From positions 2,108,001 through 2,172,000 of the forward strand of contig NZ_CP091786.1 in the NCBI RefSeq assembly GCF_022024015.1: DNA of 64,000 nt, given 5' to 3'. Numbering within the stretch: position 1 is the stretch's first letter; every line of letters begins with the position of its first letter. Made by a program: the position numbers and the translations under genes. A model generated the notes under the pieces. It was not told the origin of the DNA, made no database searches, and saw nothing but the letters and a program-made list of their open reading frames with translations. Shown here one piece after another: positions 24,305 to 32,412 of the stretch. The stretch comes from Prevotella sp. E9-3 (GTDB lineage: Bacteria; Bacteroidota; Bacteroidia; Bacteroidales; Bacteroidaceae).

Positions 24305-25324
24305 ATGATTCAGAAACATGAATATAGACTGCCCGCCGAATGGGAGCCACAGAGTGGAGTACAACTAACTTGGCCCCATAAAGACACAGACTGGGCACCT
24401 ATGCTCGAAGAAATTGAGAGCACTTATAGAGAAATGGCTTTGGAAATAAGTCAACGTGAACCACTTCTTTTGGTGGTACCGGATTATTTTAAACAATCAT
24501 TTCAGAATTCCCAACTCTCAATTCTAAATTCAAACGACACGTGGGCTCGTGATCATGGTTTCATCACACTTGTAAACGATGAAACCAAAACCGCAAAACT
24601 CCTTGATTTTAAATTCAACGGATGGGGCGAAAAGTTCCCTTCCGAACTTGATAACGCACTCAACCTAGGTCTATTCGACAAAGAAATATTCAACGGTGAA
24701 TATGAAAATCATTTGGATTTTGTACTTGAAGGAGGTTCAATTGAAAGCGACGGAAAAGGAACAGTCTTCACAACCTCATGCTGTCTGATGGCTCCTCATC
24801 GCAACCAACCGTTGACGAAAGAAGAGATAGAACAGCGCTTGAAGACCTATCTGAATGCTGAACGAGTGTTGTGGATAGACCATGGCGCACTCATTGGAGA
24901 TGATACCGATGGACATATTGACACATTGGTACGCATATGTCCTAATGACACGCTATTATACGTTGGCTGCGATGATGCTGATGACGAACAGTATGAAGAC
25001 TTACGCTTGATGGAGGAGCAATTGAAATCATTCAGAACACTGAAAGGAGAACCGTACAGGCTAATGAAGTTGCCCATGCCACGCCCCATCTATGACGAGG
25101 ATGGAGAACGTCTGCCTGCTACATATGCTAATTTTCTCATCATTAACGGTGCCGTACTTTGCCCAGTTTATAACCAGCCAGACATAGACGCTGAAGCCTT
25201 ACAAATAATTGGCAAAGCATTTCCAGGCTATGAGATTGTATCAATCGACTGTCGCAGTATCATCAAACAACATGGTTCCTTGCATTGCTGCACGATGCAA
25301 TTTCCAGAACATGTACTAAAATAG
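24305..25324 (+). CDS. aguA: Agmatine deiminase
   Basis: Hydrolyses agmatine to N-carbamoylputrescine and ammonia. 339 residues of the peptidylarginine-deiminase fold: RLPAEWEPQSGVQLTWPH at the start, NDTWARDHGFITL, FVLEGGSIESDGKGT, the DDTDGHIDTLVR segment and the C-terminal HCCTMQFP with the nucleophilic Cys. The ATG lies 3 nt behind a strong promoter and no later start would keep the N-terminal motif. A low-complexity tract (QNSQLSILNS) sits between the first strand and NDTWARD. aguB follows after 26 bp. Confidence 0.94.
   Translation: MIQKHEYRLPAEWEPQSGVQLTWPHKDTDWAPMLEEIESTYREMALEISQREPLLLVVPDYFKQSFQNSQLSILNSNDTWARDHGFITLVNDETKTAKLLDFKFNGWGEKFPSELDNALNLGLFDKEIFNGEYENHLDFVLEGGSIESDGKGTVFTTSCCLMAPHRNQPLTKEEIEQRLKTYLNAERVLWIDHGALIGDDTDGHIDTLVRICPNDTLLYVGCDDADDEQYEDLRLMEEQLKSFRTLKGEPYRLMKLPMPRPIYDEDGERLPATYANFLIINGAVLCPVYNQPDIDAEALQIIGKAFPGYEIVSIDCRSIIKQHGSLHCCTMQFPEHVLK
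24505..24532 (+). repeat. Degenerate CTCAATTC-type tract inside aguA
   Basis: GAATTCCCAACTCTCAATT followed by CTAAATTCA encodes QNSQLSILNS. It matches the tract in uxuA (shared pattern ATTCCCA, four variable bases, CTCAATTCT). Confidence 0.5.
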
Positions 25325-25350
25325 TCATTTTTAAATTCATAGAGCTTAAT

Positions 25351-26241
25351 ATGAAAGAACTACATATAGGATTCTTGCAGCAGCACAACACGGCTGACGT
25401 TGTCAACAATATTGAACGTCTTACAGAGGGTATACTTGATTTAGCTCGCAGAGGGGCAGAACTCATTGTTCTGCAGGAACTTCACAATTCACTATATTTT
25501 TGTCAAGTAGAAACTGTGGATAACTTTGACTTAGCTGAATCAATACCAGGTCCATCAACCGACATATACGGGAAATTAGCGAAGGAATGTGGTGTAGTAC
25601 TAGTCACTTCACTCTTTGAACGTAGAGCCCCTGGTCTCTATCACAATACTGCAGTAGTGTTTGAAAAAGACGGAACAATATCAGGAAAATACCGGAAGAT
25701 GCATATACCCGATGACCCAGCCTACTACGAGAAGTTTTACTTTACCCCAGGCGACCTGGGATTTAAGCCAATCGACACATCAGTAGGCAGATTAGGAGTT
25801 CTTGTATGCTGGGATCAATGGTATCCAGAAGCAGCTCGTTTAATGGCTCTTGCTGGAGCAGAGATTCTAATCTACCCCACCGCTATAGGCTATGAAAGTA
25901 GTGACACGCCCGAAGAACAAGAGCGCCAACGTATGGCTTGGCAAACGGTAATGCGTGGACATGCAGTAGCAAATGGATTGCCTGTAGTAGCTGTGAACAG
26001 AGTGGGTCATGAGCCTGATCCCAGCGGACAGACCAATGGTATTCAATTTTGGGGCACCTCGTTTGTATGCGGACCTCAGGGAGAAATTCATTATGAGGCC
26101 TCAACAAATGAAGAGGAAAGCATTATAGTAGGAATTGATATGCATAGAGCTGAACAGGTTCGCCGTTGGTGGCCATTCCTGCGCGACCGACGCATAGAAA
26201 ATTACAACGACATAACAAAGCGATATATAGACTCACACTAA
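25351..26241 (+). CDS. aguB: N-carbamoylputrescine amidase
   Basis: A nitrilase-superfamily amidohydrolase (296 aa) that turns N-carbamoylputrescine into putrescine, CO2 and ammonia. The catalytic triad is visible: Glu in IVLQELHNS, Lys in YRKMHIPDDP and Cys in GVLVCWDQWYPEAARL. The start MKELHIGFLQQHN at 25351 fits the family; a longer frame upstream overlaps aguA and is rejected. It sits between aguA and glnN, so the two-step conversion of agmatine to putrescine is encoded side by side. Confidence 0.95.
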   Translation: MKELHIGFLQQHNTADVVNNIERLTEGILDLARRGAELIVLQELHNSLYFCQVETVDNFDLAESIPGPSTDIYGKLAKECGVVLVTSLFERRAPGLYHNTAVVFEKDGTISGKYRKMHIPDDPAYYEKFYFTPGDLGFKPIDTSVGRLGVLVCWDQWYPEAARLMALAGAEILIYPTAIGYESSDTPEEQERQRMAWQTVMRGHAVANGLPVVAVNRVGHEPDPSGQTNGIQFWGTSFVCGPQGEIHYEASTNEEESIIVGIDMHRAEQVRRWWPFLRDRRIENYNDITKRYIDSH

Positions 26242-26250
26242 GAGACAACA

Positions 26251-28440
26251 ATGAGCAATTTAAGATTTCAGGTAGTTGAAGAGGCGTTCAAGAAACACGC
26301 TCTCGAAGTAGAAACCCCAAGTAAACGTCCTTCGGAGTATTTCGGTAAATATGTGTTCGACCGAAAGAAAATGTTCAAATATCTTTCAAAGGAAGTTTAC
26401 GACAAACTGGTTGATGTGATTGACCATGGTGCAAGATTAGACCGTTCTATAGCCGACGAGGTGGCTGCAGGCATGCGACAATGGGCCATTGAAATGGGGG
26501 TTACCCACTACACGCACTGGTTCCAACCATTAACAGAAGGTACTGCGGAAAAGCACGATGCCTTTGTAGAACATGATGGAAAGGGAGGTATGATTGAGAA
26601 ATTTAGTGGAAAGTTGCTTGTACAACAAGAACCTGACGCTAGTTCATTTCCAAATGGTGGTATTCGAAACACGTTCGAGGCTCGCGGATATTCAGCCTGG
26701 GATCCTACTTCACCTGTATTTATCATTGATGATACACTCTGTATTCCTACAATCTTTATTGCATATACAGGTGAAGCGCTCGATTATAAAGCTCCACTAT
26801 TACGTGCTCTTCATGCTGTAGGAAAAGCTGCAACAGACGTTTGTTCGCTGTTCTACGACAATGTAACAAAGGTACAAGTAAACTTGGGATGGGAACAGGA
26901 ATATTTCCTTGTTGATGAAGGACTCTACTCTGCCCGCCCCGACCTGATGCTGACCGGCAGAACTCTGATGGGACATGAAAGTGCAAAGAACCAGCAAATG
27001 GACGACCACTATTTTGGTACTATACCTGACCGTGTTCAGGCTTTCATGAAAGATTTGGAGATCCAGGCATTAGAACTGGCTATTCCTTGCAAGACACGCC
27101 ACAATGAGGTTGCTCCCAATCAATTTGAATTGGCGCCAATCTTTGAAGAATGCAACTTGGCTGTTGACCACAATATGTTGCTGATGAGTCTAATGAAGAA
27201 AGTTGCTCGCAAGCACGGTTTCAGAGTACTACTACACGAAAAGCCATTTGATGGTATCAACGGCAGCGGCAAACACAACAATTGGAGCCTCTCAGCCGAC
27301 AATGGAGTATTATTGCACGCTCCTGGGAAAACACCTGAAGAGAACTTGCGTTTTGTGACATTTATCGTGGAAACACTGATGGCAGTTTACAAGCACAACG
27401 GACTGCTGAAAGCTTCAATCATGAGTGCCACAAATGCTCATCGCCTTGGAGGCAACGAAGCTCCCCCAAGTATTATCTCATCATTTCTTGGAACTCAGCT
27501 CACTGAACTGCTTGACCATATCGAACAGAGCGAAAAGAAGGAGTTATTCAATCTGAAAGGCAAACAGGGAATGGTAATTGATATTCCACAGATTCCCGAT
27601 CTTATTGTTGATAATACTGACCGTAACCGAACTTCACCATTTGCATTTACCGGAAACAGATTTGAATTCCGTGCACCTGGTTCAAGTGTTAATTGTGCAT
27701 CAGCTATGATAGCACTGAACTCAGCAATGGCAGAATCTCTAAACTGTTTCAAAGAACGAGTTGATGCGCTGATAGCTAAAGGAGAAGATAAGATTGTTGC
27801 CATATTAGAAGTCCTAAAAGAAGACATCAAGATCTGCAAACCTGTACGTTTCGACGGAAATGGCTATAGCGAAGAATGGGTGAAAGAAGCCGAGAAGCGA
27901 GGATTGGATGTAGAGCGTTCTTGCCCAGTTGTATTCAAACATTATTTAGATGAAGATAGCATAAAGATGTTTGAAAGTACTAAAGTGATGAACCGCAAGG
28001 AACTTGAAGCTCGCAACGAGGTAAAATGGGAGATGTACGTAAAAACTGTTCAGATTGAGGCTCGAGTAATGGGAGATTTATCAATGAATCACATCATTCC
28101 TGTAGCTACCCACTATCAGAGTCAGTTGATTAAAAACGTACAAGGCATGAAAAGCGTGTTCAATACAGAAAAGGCTGAAAGGCTTTCGGCTCGCAACATG
28201 AAACTGATAGAAGAGATTGCAGAGCGTACAGAGCGTATTGAACAGTTAGTTGAAGAACTGACTGATGCACGCCGCGTTGCTAATCGCATCAGCGATATAG
28301 AGCAACGAGCCGTAGCTTACCATGATACTGTTTGTCCGCACATGGAAGCCATTCGCAATGAAGCAGATCATCTTGAAATGATTGTGGAAGATGGTCTATG
28401 GACGCTGCCAAAGTATCGTGAGCTATTGTTTATCAGATAA
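26251..28440 (+). CDS. glnN: Glutamine synthetase type III
   Basis: ATP-dependent synthesis of glutamine from glutamate and ammonia. The 729-residue length and architecture are those of GSIII, typical of Bacteroidetes and unlike the 450-residue GSI. Visible parts include the N-terminal domain with FGKYVFDRKKM and YTHWFQPLTEGTAEKHD, the core GWEQEYFLVDE, KTRHNEVAPNQFELAP, INGSGKHNNWS and NRTSPFAFTGNRFEFR, and a long helical C-terminal region (ERTERIEQLVEELTDARR). It follows aguB by 9 bp, so it can capture the two ammonia molecules released per agmatine. Confidence 0.96.
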   Translation: MSNLRFQVVEEAFKKHALEVETPSKRPSEYFGKYVFDRKKMFKYLSKEVYDKLVDVIDHGARLDRSIADEVAAGMRQWAIEMGVTHYTHWFQPLTEGTAEKHDAFVEHDGKGGMIEKFSGKLLVQQEPDASSFPNGGIRNTFEARGYSAWDPTSPVFIIDDTLCIPTIFIAYTGEALDYKAPLLRALHAVGKAATDVCSLFYDNVTKVQVNLGWEQEYFLVDEGLYSARPDLMLTGRTLMGHESAKNQQMDDHYFGTIPDRVQAFMKDLEIQALELAIPCKTRHNEVAPNQFELAPIFEECNLAVDHNMLLMSLMKKVARKHGFRVLLHEKPFDGINGSGKHNNWSLSADNGVLLHAPGKTPEENLRFVTFIVETLMAVYKHNGLLKASIMSATNAHRLGGNEAPPSIISSFLGTQLTELLDHIEQSEKKELFNLKGKQGMVIDIPQIPDLIVDNTDRNRTSPFAFTGNRFEFRAPGSSVNCASAMIALNSAMAESLNCFKERVDALIAKGEDKIVAILEVLKEDIKICKPVRFDGNGYSEEWVKEAEKRGLDVERSCPVVFKHYLDEDSIKMFESTKVMNRKELEARNEVKWEMYVKTVQIEARVMGDLSMNHIIPVATHYQSQLIKNVQGMKSVFNTEKAERLSARNMKLIEEIAERTERIEQLVEELTDARRVANRISDIEQRAVAYHDTVCPHMEAIRNEADHLEMIVEDGLWTLPKYRELLFIR

Positions 28441-28462
28441 TTAACTCTCACTATTAAATACA

Positions 28463-28499
28463 AAATTGGGCAAGCATCATTTGAGTGCTTGCCCAATTT
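28463..28499. terminator. Bidirectional terminator after glnN
   Basis: A perfect 14-bp inverted repeat (28463-28476 with 28486-28499), AAATTGGGCAAGCA and its complement, with a 9-nt loop. A and T at the ends suit termination on both strands between convergent genes. Confidence 0.8.
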
Positions 28500-28525
28500 C
28501 ATATTAGAACAGAAGAGATTATGCA

Positions 28526-29137
28526 TCACTTACATTGACATTCTAATACACGACGATCTTCAATAAATCCTTCAAGCAGATCGCCCACAGCTACAGGACC
28601 TACTCCAGAAGGAGTACCTGTAAACAACAGATCACCAGTCTTCAAGGTAAAATAACGTGATAAATAGCTAATAATCTCATCAACCTTAAAAAGCATATCA
28701 CCCGAAAAACCTTGCTGTACGGTTTGACCATTTTTGTCCAAATGAAAATGAAGCGATTGAATATTGTCAGATAGTGGCAACCATTCACCTATTATTGCAC
28801 TACCATCAAAACCTTTACATATTGTCCAAGGAAGTCCTTCTATACGAGCTTTAGCCTGCATCTCCCTAGCTGTAAAATCTAAGCCAATGGTAACTGCATC
28901 ATAATAGCGATGAGCAAAACGTTCAGGAATTGCCTTACCCAACCGACATATTCTTACTACAATCTCTGCCTCATAATCAATACGTCCCATATCATCAGGT
29001 ACAAAGAAAGGTTTACGATCTTTTAGTAAAGCAGAATCAGCTTTGGTAAATATGACAGGCTCTTGAGGAGTGTACTCTCTGCCATCCAATTCCTTTGTAT
29101 GCATGAGATAGTTCATGCCCACAGCAAATATTTTCAT
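28526..29137 (-). CDS. Fumarylacetoacetate-hydrolase family protein
   Basis: About 203 residues, the size of the short FAH-domain proteins (YcgM/FAHD1-like acylpyruvase or oxaloacetate decarboxylase type). Metal-binding acidic residues lie in IDYEAEIVVRI; other family motifs are IGLDFTAREMQ, CKGFDGSAIIGEWLP and LLFTGTPSGVGPV. The start MKIFAVGMNY at 29137 fits better than an ATG 12 bp upstream. The substrate cannot be named from sequence. It is convergent with glnN and separated from tsf by that operon's terminator. Confidence 0.88.
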   Translation of the reverse strand: MKIFAVGMNYLMHTKELDGREYTPQEPVIFTKADSALLKDRKPFFVPDDMGRIDYEAEIVVRICRLGKAIPERFAHRYYDAVTIGLDFTAREMQAKARIEGLPWTICKGFDGSAIIGEWLPLSDNIQSLHFHLDKNGQTVQQGFSGDMLFKVDEIISYLSRYFTLKTGDLLFTGTPSGVGPVAVGDLLEGFIEDRRVLECQCK

Positions 29138-29171
29138 TGCAAGAAACAATAATTTACGTCGTAAAAGAAAA

Positions 29172-29202
29172 AACTGGAAGAACCTTTTCGATTCTTCCAG
29201 TT
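29172..29202 (-). terminator. Terminator of the rplM-rpsI-rpsB-tsf operon
   Basis: 11-bp stem AACTGGAAGAA (29172-29182) with TTCTTCCAGTT (29192-29202); on the minus strand it runs into TTTTTTCTTTT. It lies 25 bp past the tsf stop. Confidence 0.85.
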
Positions 29203-29226
29203 CTCATATCATATTAGCTAAATAAT

Positions 29227-30222
29227 TTACTCTGCAGCGAGAGTGAAGCGACGGAAATCGCAGATAGCCAACTCTTTGTCCTGCTGACTGAGCCACTGAG
29301 CAACAGTAGCCTTATCGCCATCACCAAACTGGAACTCCTGATCTACCAGACAGTTCTCTTTCAAGAACTTTTGAACACGACCCTTTGCAATGTTCTCAAT
29401 CATGTTCATGTTCAGTGTTGCAGCTTTTTCAGCAGCAGCGCTCTCTTTCAGTTTGCGAGCCTCGTCAGCCTGTTCCTGAGTGAGCCAACCTTTAGCCATA
29501 TTTGACTCGATGTGGTCTTCGCTATCAACAAGATTGGGGTTAATACCTGCTTTTTTCAGAACAACCTCTACATACTTCTCAACCTGCTCAAGCTTAGTCT
29601 TTTCAACAGCTGTCTTGTACTCTTCGTCAAGAATAGCTTGGTCAACATGAGCGGCATCAAGAGCTACAGGCTTCATAGCAGCAACCTGCATAGCTACCTT
29701 GTGACCGGCATCAGCATTGGTCTTGTTAGTCTGAACCATAGTGCAAAGAGTATGCTTACCCATATGGTCATAAGCCTCAATATTATCACCCTCAAGAATC
29801 TGGTAGCCATCGAGCTCCATCTTTTCACCAGTGATACCAGAACGCTGAGTAACAGCCTCCTGAGCCTTAACACCATTAATATCGAGTTCTTTCACCTCAT
29901 CAAGAGTCTTGCACTTATTAGCTACAGCTGCATTAAGAATGCTCTGAGTCAGGGCAATGAAGTCTGCGCCATTAGCAACAAAGTCTGTCTCACACTTCAA
30001 AGCAAGAATAGCACCAAAACCGTTTTCAACTTTGGTCAAAACACAACCATTTGAGGTTTCACGGTCGCTACGCTTTGCTGCGATAGCCAAACCACGCTCA
30101 CGGAGAAGCTCTTTAGCACGGTCGAAATCGCCCTCTGCTTCGGTAAGAGCCTTCTTTACGTCAGCCAAACCAGCACCGGTCATGGCGCGAAGCTTCTTAA
30201 TATCATCAATTGAAATTGCCAT
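29227..30222 (-). CDS. tsf: Elongation factor Ts
   Basis: The nucleotide-exchange factor for EF-Tu. 331 residues: an N-terminal UBA-like domain (IKKLRAMTGAGLADVKKALTEA), the signature LALKCETDFVANGADF, and the core with MGKHTLCTMVQTNK. The C-terminal part (about residues 230-331) is longer than in E. coli (283 aa), as is usual in Bacteroidetes. It is the last gene of the ribosomal operon, 38 bp after rpsB, and is followed by a strong terminator. Confidence 0.96.
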   Translation of the reverse strand: MAISIDDIKKLRAMTGAGLADVKKALTEAEGDFDRAKELLRERGLAIAAKRSDRETSNGCVLTKVENGFGAILALKCETDFVANGADFIALTQSILNAAVANKCKTLDEVKELDINGVKAQEAVTQRSGITGEKMELDGYQILEGDNIEAYDHMGKHTLCTMVQTNKTNADAGHKVAMQVAAMKPVALDAAHVDQAILDEEYKTAVEKTKLEQVEKYVEVVLKKAGINPNLVDSEDHIESNMAKGWLTQEQADEARKLKESAAAEKAATLNMNMIENIAKGRVQKFLKENCLVDQEFQFGDGDKATVAQWLSQQDKELAICDFRRFTLAAE

Positions 30223-30260
30223 AGTTTAATTCTTCAATTAATTAATCTTTCAAATACTAA

Positions 30261-31088
30261 TTACTCTGCAACTGGAGTCTCTTCAGCGGTAGTTTCCTCG
30301 GCAGGAGCATCGGCAGCTTTGCGAGCACGACGAGCTGGACGCTTTTCTTCAGTTTCAGCCTCAGCCTGGGCTTCAGCAGCTTTCTCGTCAGCCTTCTCAG
30401 CCTTACGTTCTTCCAAGCCCTCAGCGATAGCAGCACAGCAAGCGTTCAAGATAACTTCAACGCTATCCTTAGCATCATCGTTGGCAGGAATTACGAAATC
30501 GATATTCTTGGGATCAGAATTTGTATCAACAATACCAAATACGGGGATACCAAGACGATTAGCTTCACGAACAGCAATATTCTCTTTTAGAACGTCGATA
30601 ACGAAGAGAGCACTAGGGAGACGAGTCAAATCAGCGATAGAACCCAGGTTCTTCTCCAACTTAGCACGCTGACGAGTAACCTGAAGCAATTCGCGCTTTG
30701 AAAGGTTACCATATGTACCATCGTTCATCAATTTATCGATGTTTGCCATTTTCTTCACAGCCTTGCGGATTGTGGGGAAGTTGGTGAGCATACCACCAGG
30801 CCAACGCTCGATAACATAAGGCATATTTACACTTGTAGCTTTCTCAGCAATTACTTCCTTAGTCTGTTTTTTAGTACCTACGAAGAGGATTTTCTTACCC
30901 TGACGGGCGATGGCCTTCAATGCCTCTGCAGCGTCGTCAACCTTAACAACGGTCTTGTGGAGGTCAATGATGTGAATACCGTTACGCTCGGTATAAATGT
31001 AGGGAGCCATGGCGGGGTTCCACTTGCGCTTCAGGTGTCCAAAGTGACAACCAGCCTGAAGCAGCATATCAAAATTTGTTCTTGCCAT
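30261..31088 (-). CDS. rpsB: 30S ribosomal protein S2
   Basis: 275 residues with the S2 signatures FDMLLQAGCHFGHLKRKWNP, FVGTKKQTKEVI, ERWPGGMLTNF and FGIVDTNSDPKNIDFVIP. The last ~48 residues form a charged Ala/Glu/Lys/Arg extension (AEAQAEAETEEKRPARRARK) beyond the usual domain, low-complexity and probably disordered. The gene is separated from rpsI by 151 bp, a longer gap than elsewhere in the operon, with a CTAG-rich stretch that could form a small RNA structure. Confidence 0.96.
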   Translation of the reverse strand: MARTNFDMLLQAGCHFGHLKRKWNPAMAPYIYTERNGIHIIDLHKTVVKVDDAAEALKAIARQGKKILFVGTKKQTKEVIAEKATSVNMPYVIERWPGGMLTNFPTIRKAVKKMANIDKLMNDGTYGNLSKRELLQVTRQRAKLEKNLGSIADLTRLPSALFVIDVLKENIAVREANRLGIPVFGIVDTNSDPKNIDFVIPANDDAKDSVEVILNACCAAIAEGLEERKAEKADEKAAEAQAEAETEEKRPARRARKAADAPAEETTAEETPVAE

Positions 31089-31155
31089 TTTCTTTTTCTT
31101 TAATTAAATTGTTTACTTTCTTTTTAAATCTTTGTTAGATCAACTAAGTGGTAGT

Positions 31156-31196
31156 CTAGTTTGACTAGTTCGACTAGTTTTATCTAGTATAACTAG
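31156..31196. repeat. CTAG-rich stretch in the rpsI-rpsB spacer
   Basis: Five CTAG tetramers fall in 41 bp, several as ACTAGTT or TCTAGT. In the minus-strand transcript ACUAGU-CGA-ACUAGU and CUAGU-UAU-ACUAG can form small hairpins 70 to 110 nt upstream of rpsB. The rest of the 151-bp spacer is T/A-rich. Function is unknown. Confidence 0.45.
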
Positions 31197-31239
31197 CCAG
31201 AATCCACAAAGTTTAGATACTAAACATGTCCAGTATATA

Positions 31240-31626
31240 TTAACGCTTACTGAACTGGAAGCGACGACGTGCCTTTGGCTGACCTGGTTTCTTACGTTCT
31301 ACCTCACGGCTATCGCGGGTAAGGAATCCTTGGGTCTTTAAAGCTTTCTTATCCTCAGCATTGAGTTTAACCAATGCACGAGCGATTGCCATACGCAGAG
31401 CCTGGCTCTGACCGGTAAAGCCACCGCCATCGAGGTTTACTTTGATGTCATACTTTTCAGCAACTTCAAGCAGGTTCAGTGGTTGTTTTACCACGTACTG
31501 CAGAATAGCTGAGGGGAAATACTCCGTAATATCTTTTTTATTGATCGTGATCTTACCAGTACCTTCAGTAAGATAAACGCGAGCTACTGAACTCTTACGA
31601 CGACCTATTGCGTTAATTACTTCCAT
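31240..31626 (-). CDS. rpsI: 30S ribosomal protein S9
   Basis: 128 residues, complete. Signatures are NAIGRRKSSVARVYL at the start, GGGFTGQSQALRMAIARAL in the middle, and the basic C-terminal tail GQPKARRRFQFSKR that reaches the ribosomal P-site. It lies 10 bp after rplM, the standard L13-S9 pair. Confidence 0.97.
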   Translation of the reverse strand: MEVINAIGRRKSSVARVYLTEGTGKITINKKDITEYFPSAILQYVVKQPLNLLEVAEKYDIKVNLDGGGFTGQSQALRMAIARALVKLNAEDKKALKTQGFLTRDSREVERKKPGQPKARRRFQFSKR

Positions 31627-31636
31627 TTTCTTTTAC

Positions 31637-32098
31637 TTATTTATACTGGTTAATATCGATAGCTTTTGGCTGTTGTGCCTCATGCTTGTGCTCTGTTCCC
31701 TCGTAAATATAGAGGTTATTCAACAGACTGCGACCGAGAGGTCCTTTGGGCAGCATACCTTTAACTGCATGGCGAAGCATCTTATCAACACCATTTGGCT
31801 TCTTACGGAGCTCAGCAGGAGTGTTAAAACGCTGTCCACCAGGATAGCCAGTATAACGAGTGTAGACCTTATCGGTCTCTTTCTTGCCGGTGAATACCAC
31901 CTTGGCTGCATTAATAATAATAACGTTGTCACCGCAATCAACGTGAGGAGTGAAGCTAGGCTTGTACTTACCACGAATCAACTTAGCGACCTTTGAAGCG
32001 AGGCGTCCTACCACCTGATCGGTAGCATCGATTACGACCCACTCCTTTTTGGCTGTCTCACTATTAACTGAGACGGTCTTGTAACTTAATGTGTTCAT
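31637..32098 (-). CDS. rplM: 50S ribosomal protein L13
   Basis: 153 residues starting MNTLSYKTVSVNSETAKKEW. Signatures include VIDATDQVVGRLASKVAKLIRG, VIIINAAKVVFTGKK, RYTGYPGG and MLRHAVKGMLPKGPLGR. An upstream in-frame ATG (32179) lies within the RNA leader and encodes unrelated sequence, so it is rejected. First gene of the rplM-rpsI-rpsB-tsf operon; a ~160-nt structured leader precedes it. Confidence 0.96.
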   Translation of the reverse strand: MNTLSYKTVSVNSETAKKEWVVIDATDQVVGRLASKVAKLIRGKYKPSFTPHVDCGDNVIIINAAKVVFTGKKETDKVYTRYTGYPGGQRFNTPAELRKKPNGVDKMLRHAVKGMLPKGPLGRSLLNNLYIYEGTEHKHEAQQPKAIDINQYK

Positions 32099-32137
32099 TC
32101 TTAAAATTAATTTTACTAAAAAACAGTTTTTTAATTT

Positions 32138-32261
32138 TGCGGCACTGCCGCATTCACAATTGTTTGAATGACGATTCACAAACCACGTAGTCCGGCCAAA
32201 GACAAACGCTATTTACACGTCACCCGCGGGGATTCTAAGAACCTCCCCTAATAATCGGACT
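32138..32261 (-). promoter_or_regulatory. Structured 5' leader of rplM (candidate cis-regulatory RNA)
   Basis: Between the promoter and rplM the minus-strand transcript can form a closing stem AGUCCG/CGGACU (32256-32261 with 32189-32194). Inside it is a hairpin GGGGA...UCCCC (32228-32248), and nearer the gene a tight GC hairpin GCGGC-AGU-GCCGC (32138-32152). Ribosomal-protein leaders of this size often mediate autoregulation; binding by L13 or S9 is inference. The other part of the 314-bp gap (32262-32412) holds the rplM promoter and the serA terminator. Confidence 0.45.
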
Positions 32262-32291
32262 GCAAAGGTACAACTATTAATTGATATTCAA
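32262..32291 (-). promoter_or_regulatory. Promoter of the rplM operon
   Basis: Minus-strand -7 box TACCTTTGC (32262-32270) with TTG (32289-32291) 18 bp upstream as the -33 element. The predicted transcript starts at the base of the leader's closing stem. Confidence 0.6.
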
Positions 32292-32342
32292 GAAAGCATA
32301 TTCTTTTAGCATGTTAATATTTATACTTATTTAACAAAACAC

Positions 32343-32368
32343 CCCCAATTCTCGTTTAAGAATTGGGG
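32343..32368 (-). terminator. Terminator of serA
   Basis: 10-bp stem CCCCAATTCT (32343-32352) with AGAATTGGGG (32359-32368), 6-nt loop. On the minus strand GTGTTTTGTT follows. It lies 44 bp past the serA stop. Confidence 0.75.
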
Positions 32369-32412
32369 ATATAATACATTATTAATATTATAATATCAAT
32401 CTTATAATATAA

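Noticed and set aside
32099..32412. A tRNA or small ORF in the gap between rplM and serA
   Set aside because: No cloverleaf or T-loop (GGTTCRA) pattern was found, and the open frame up to 32179 is explained by the leader RNA.
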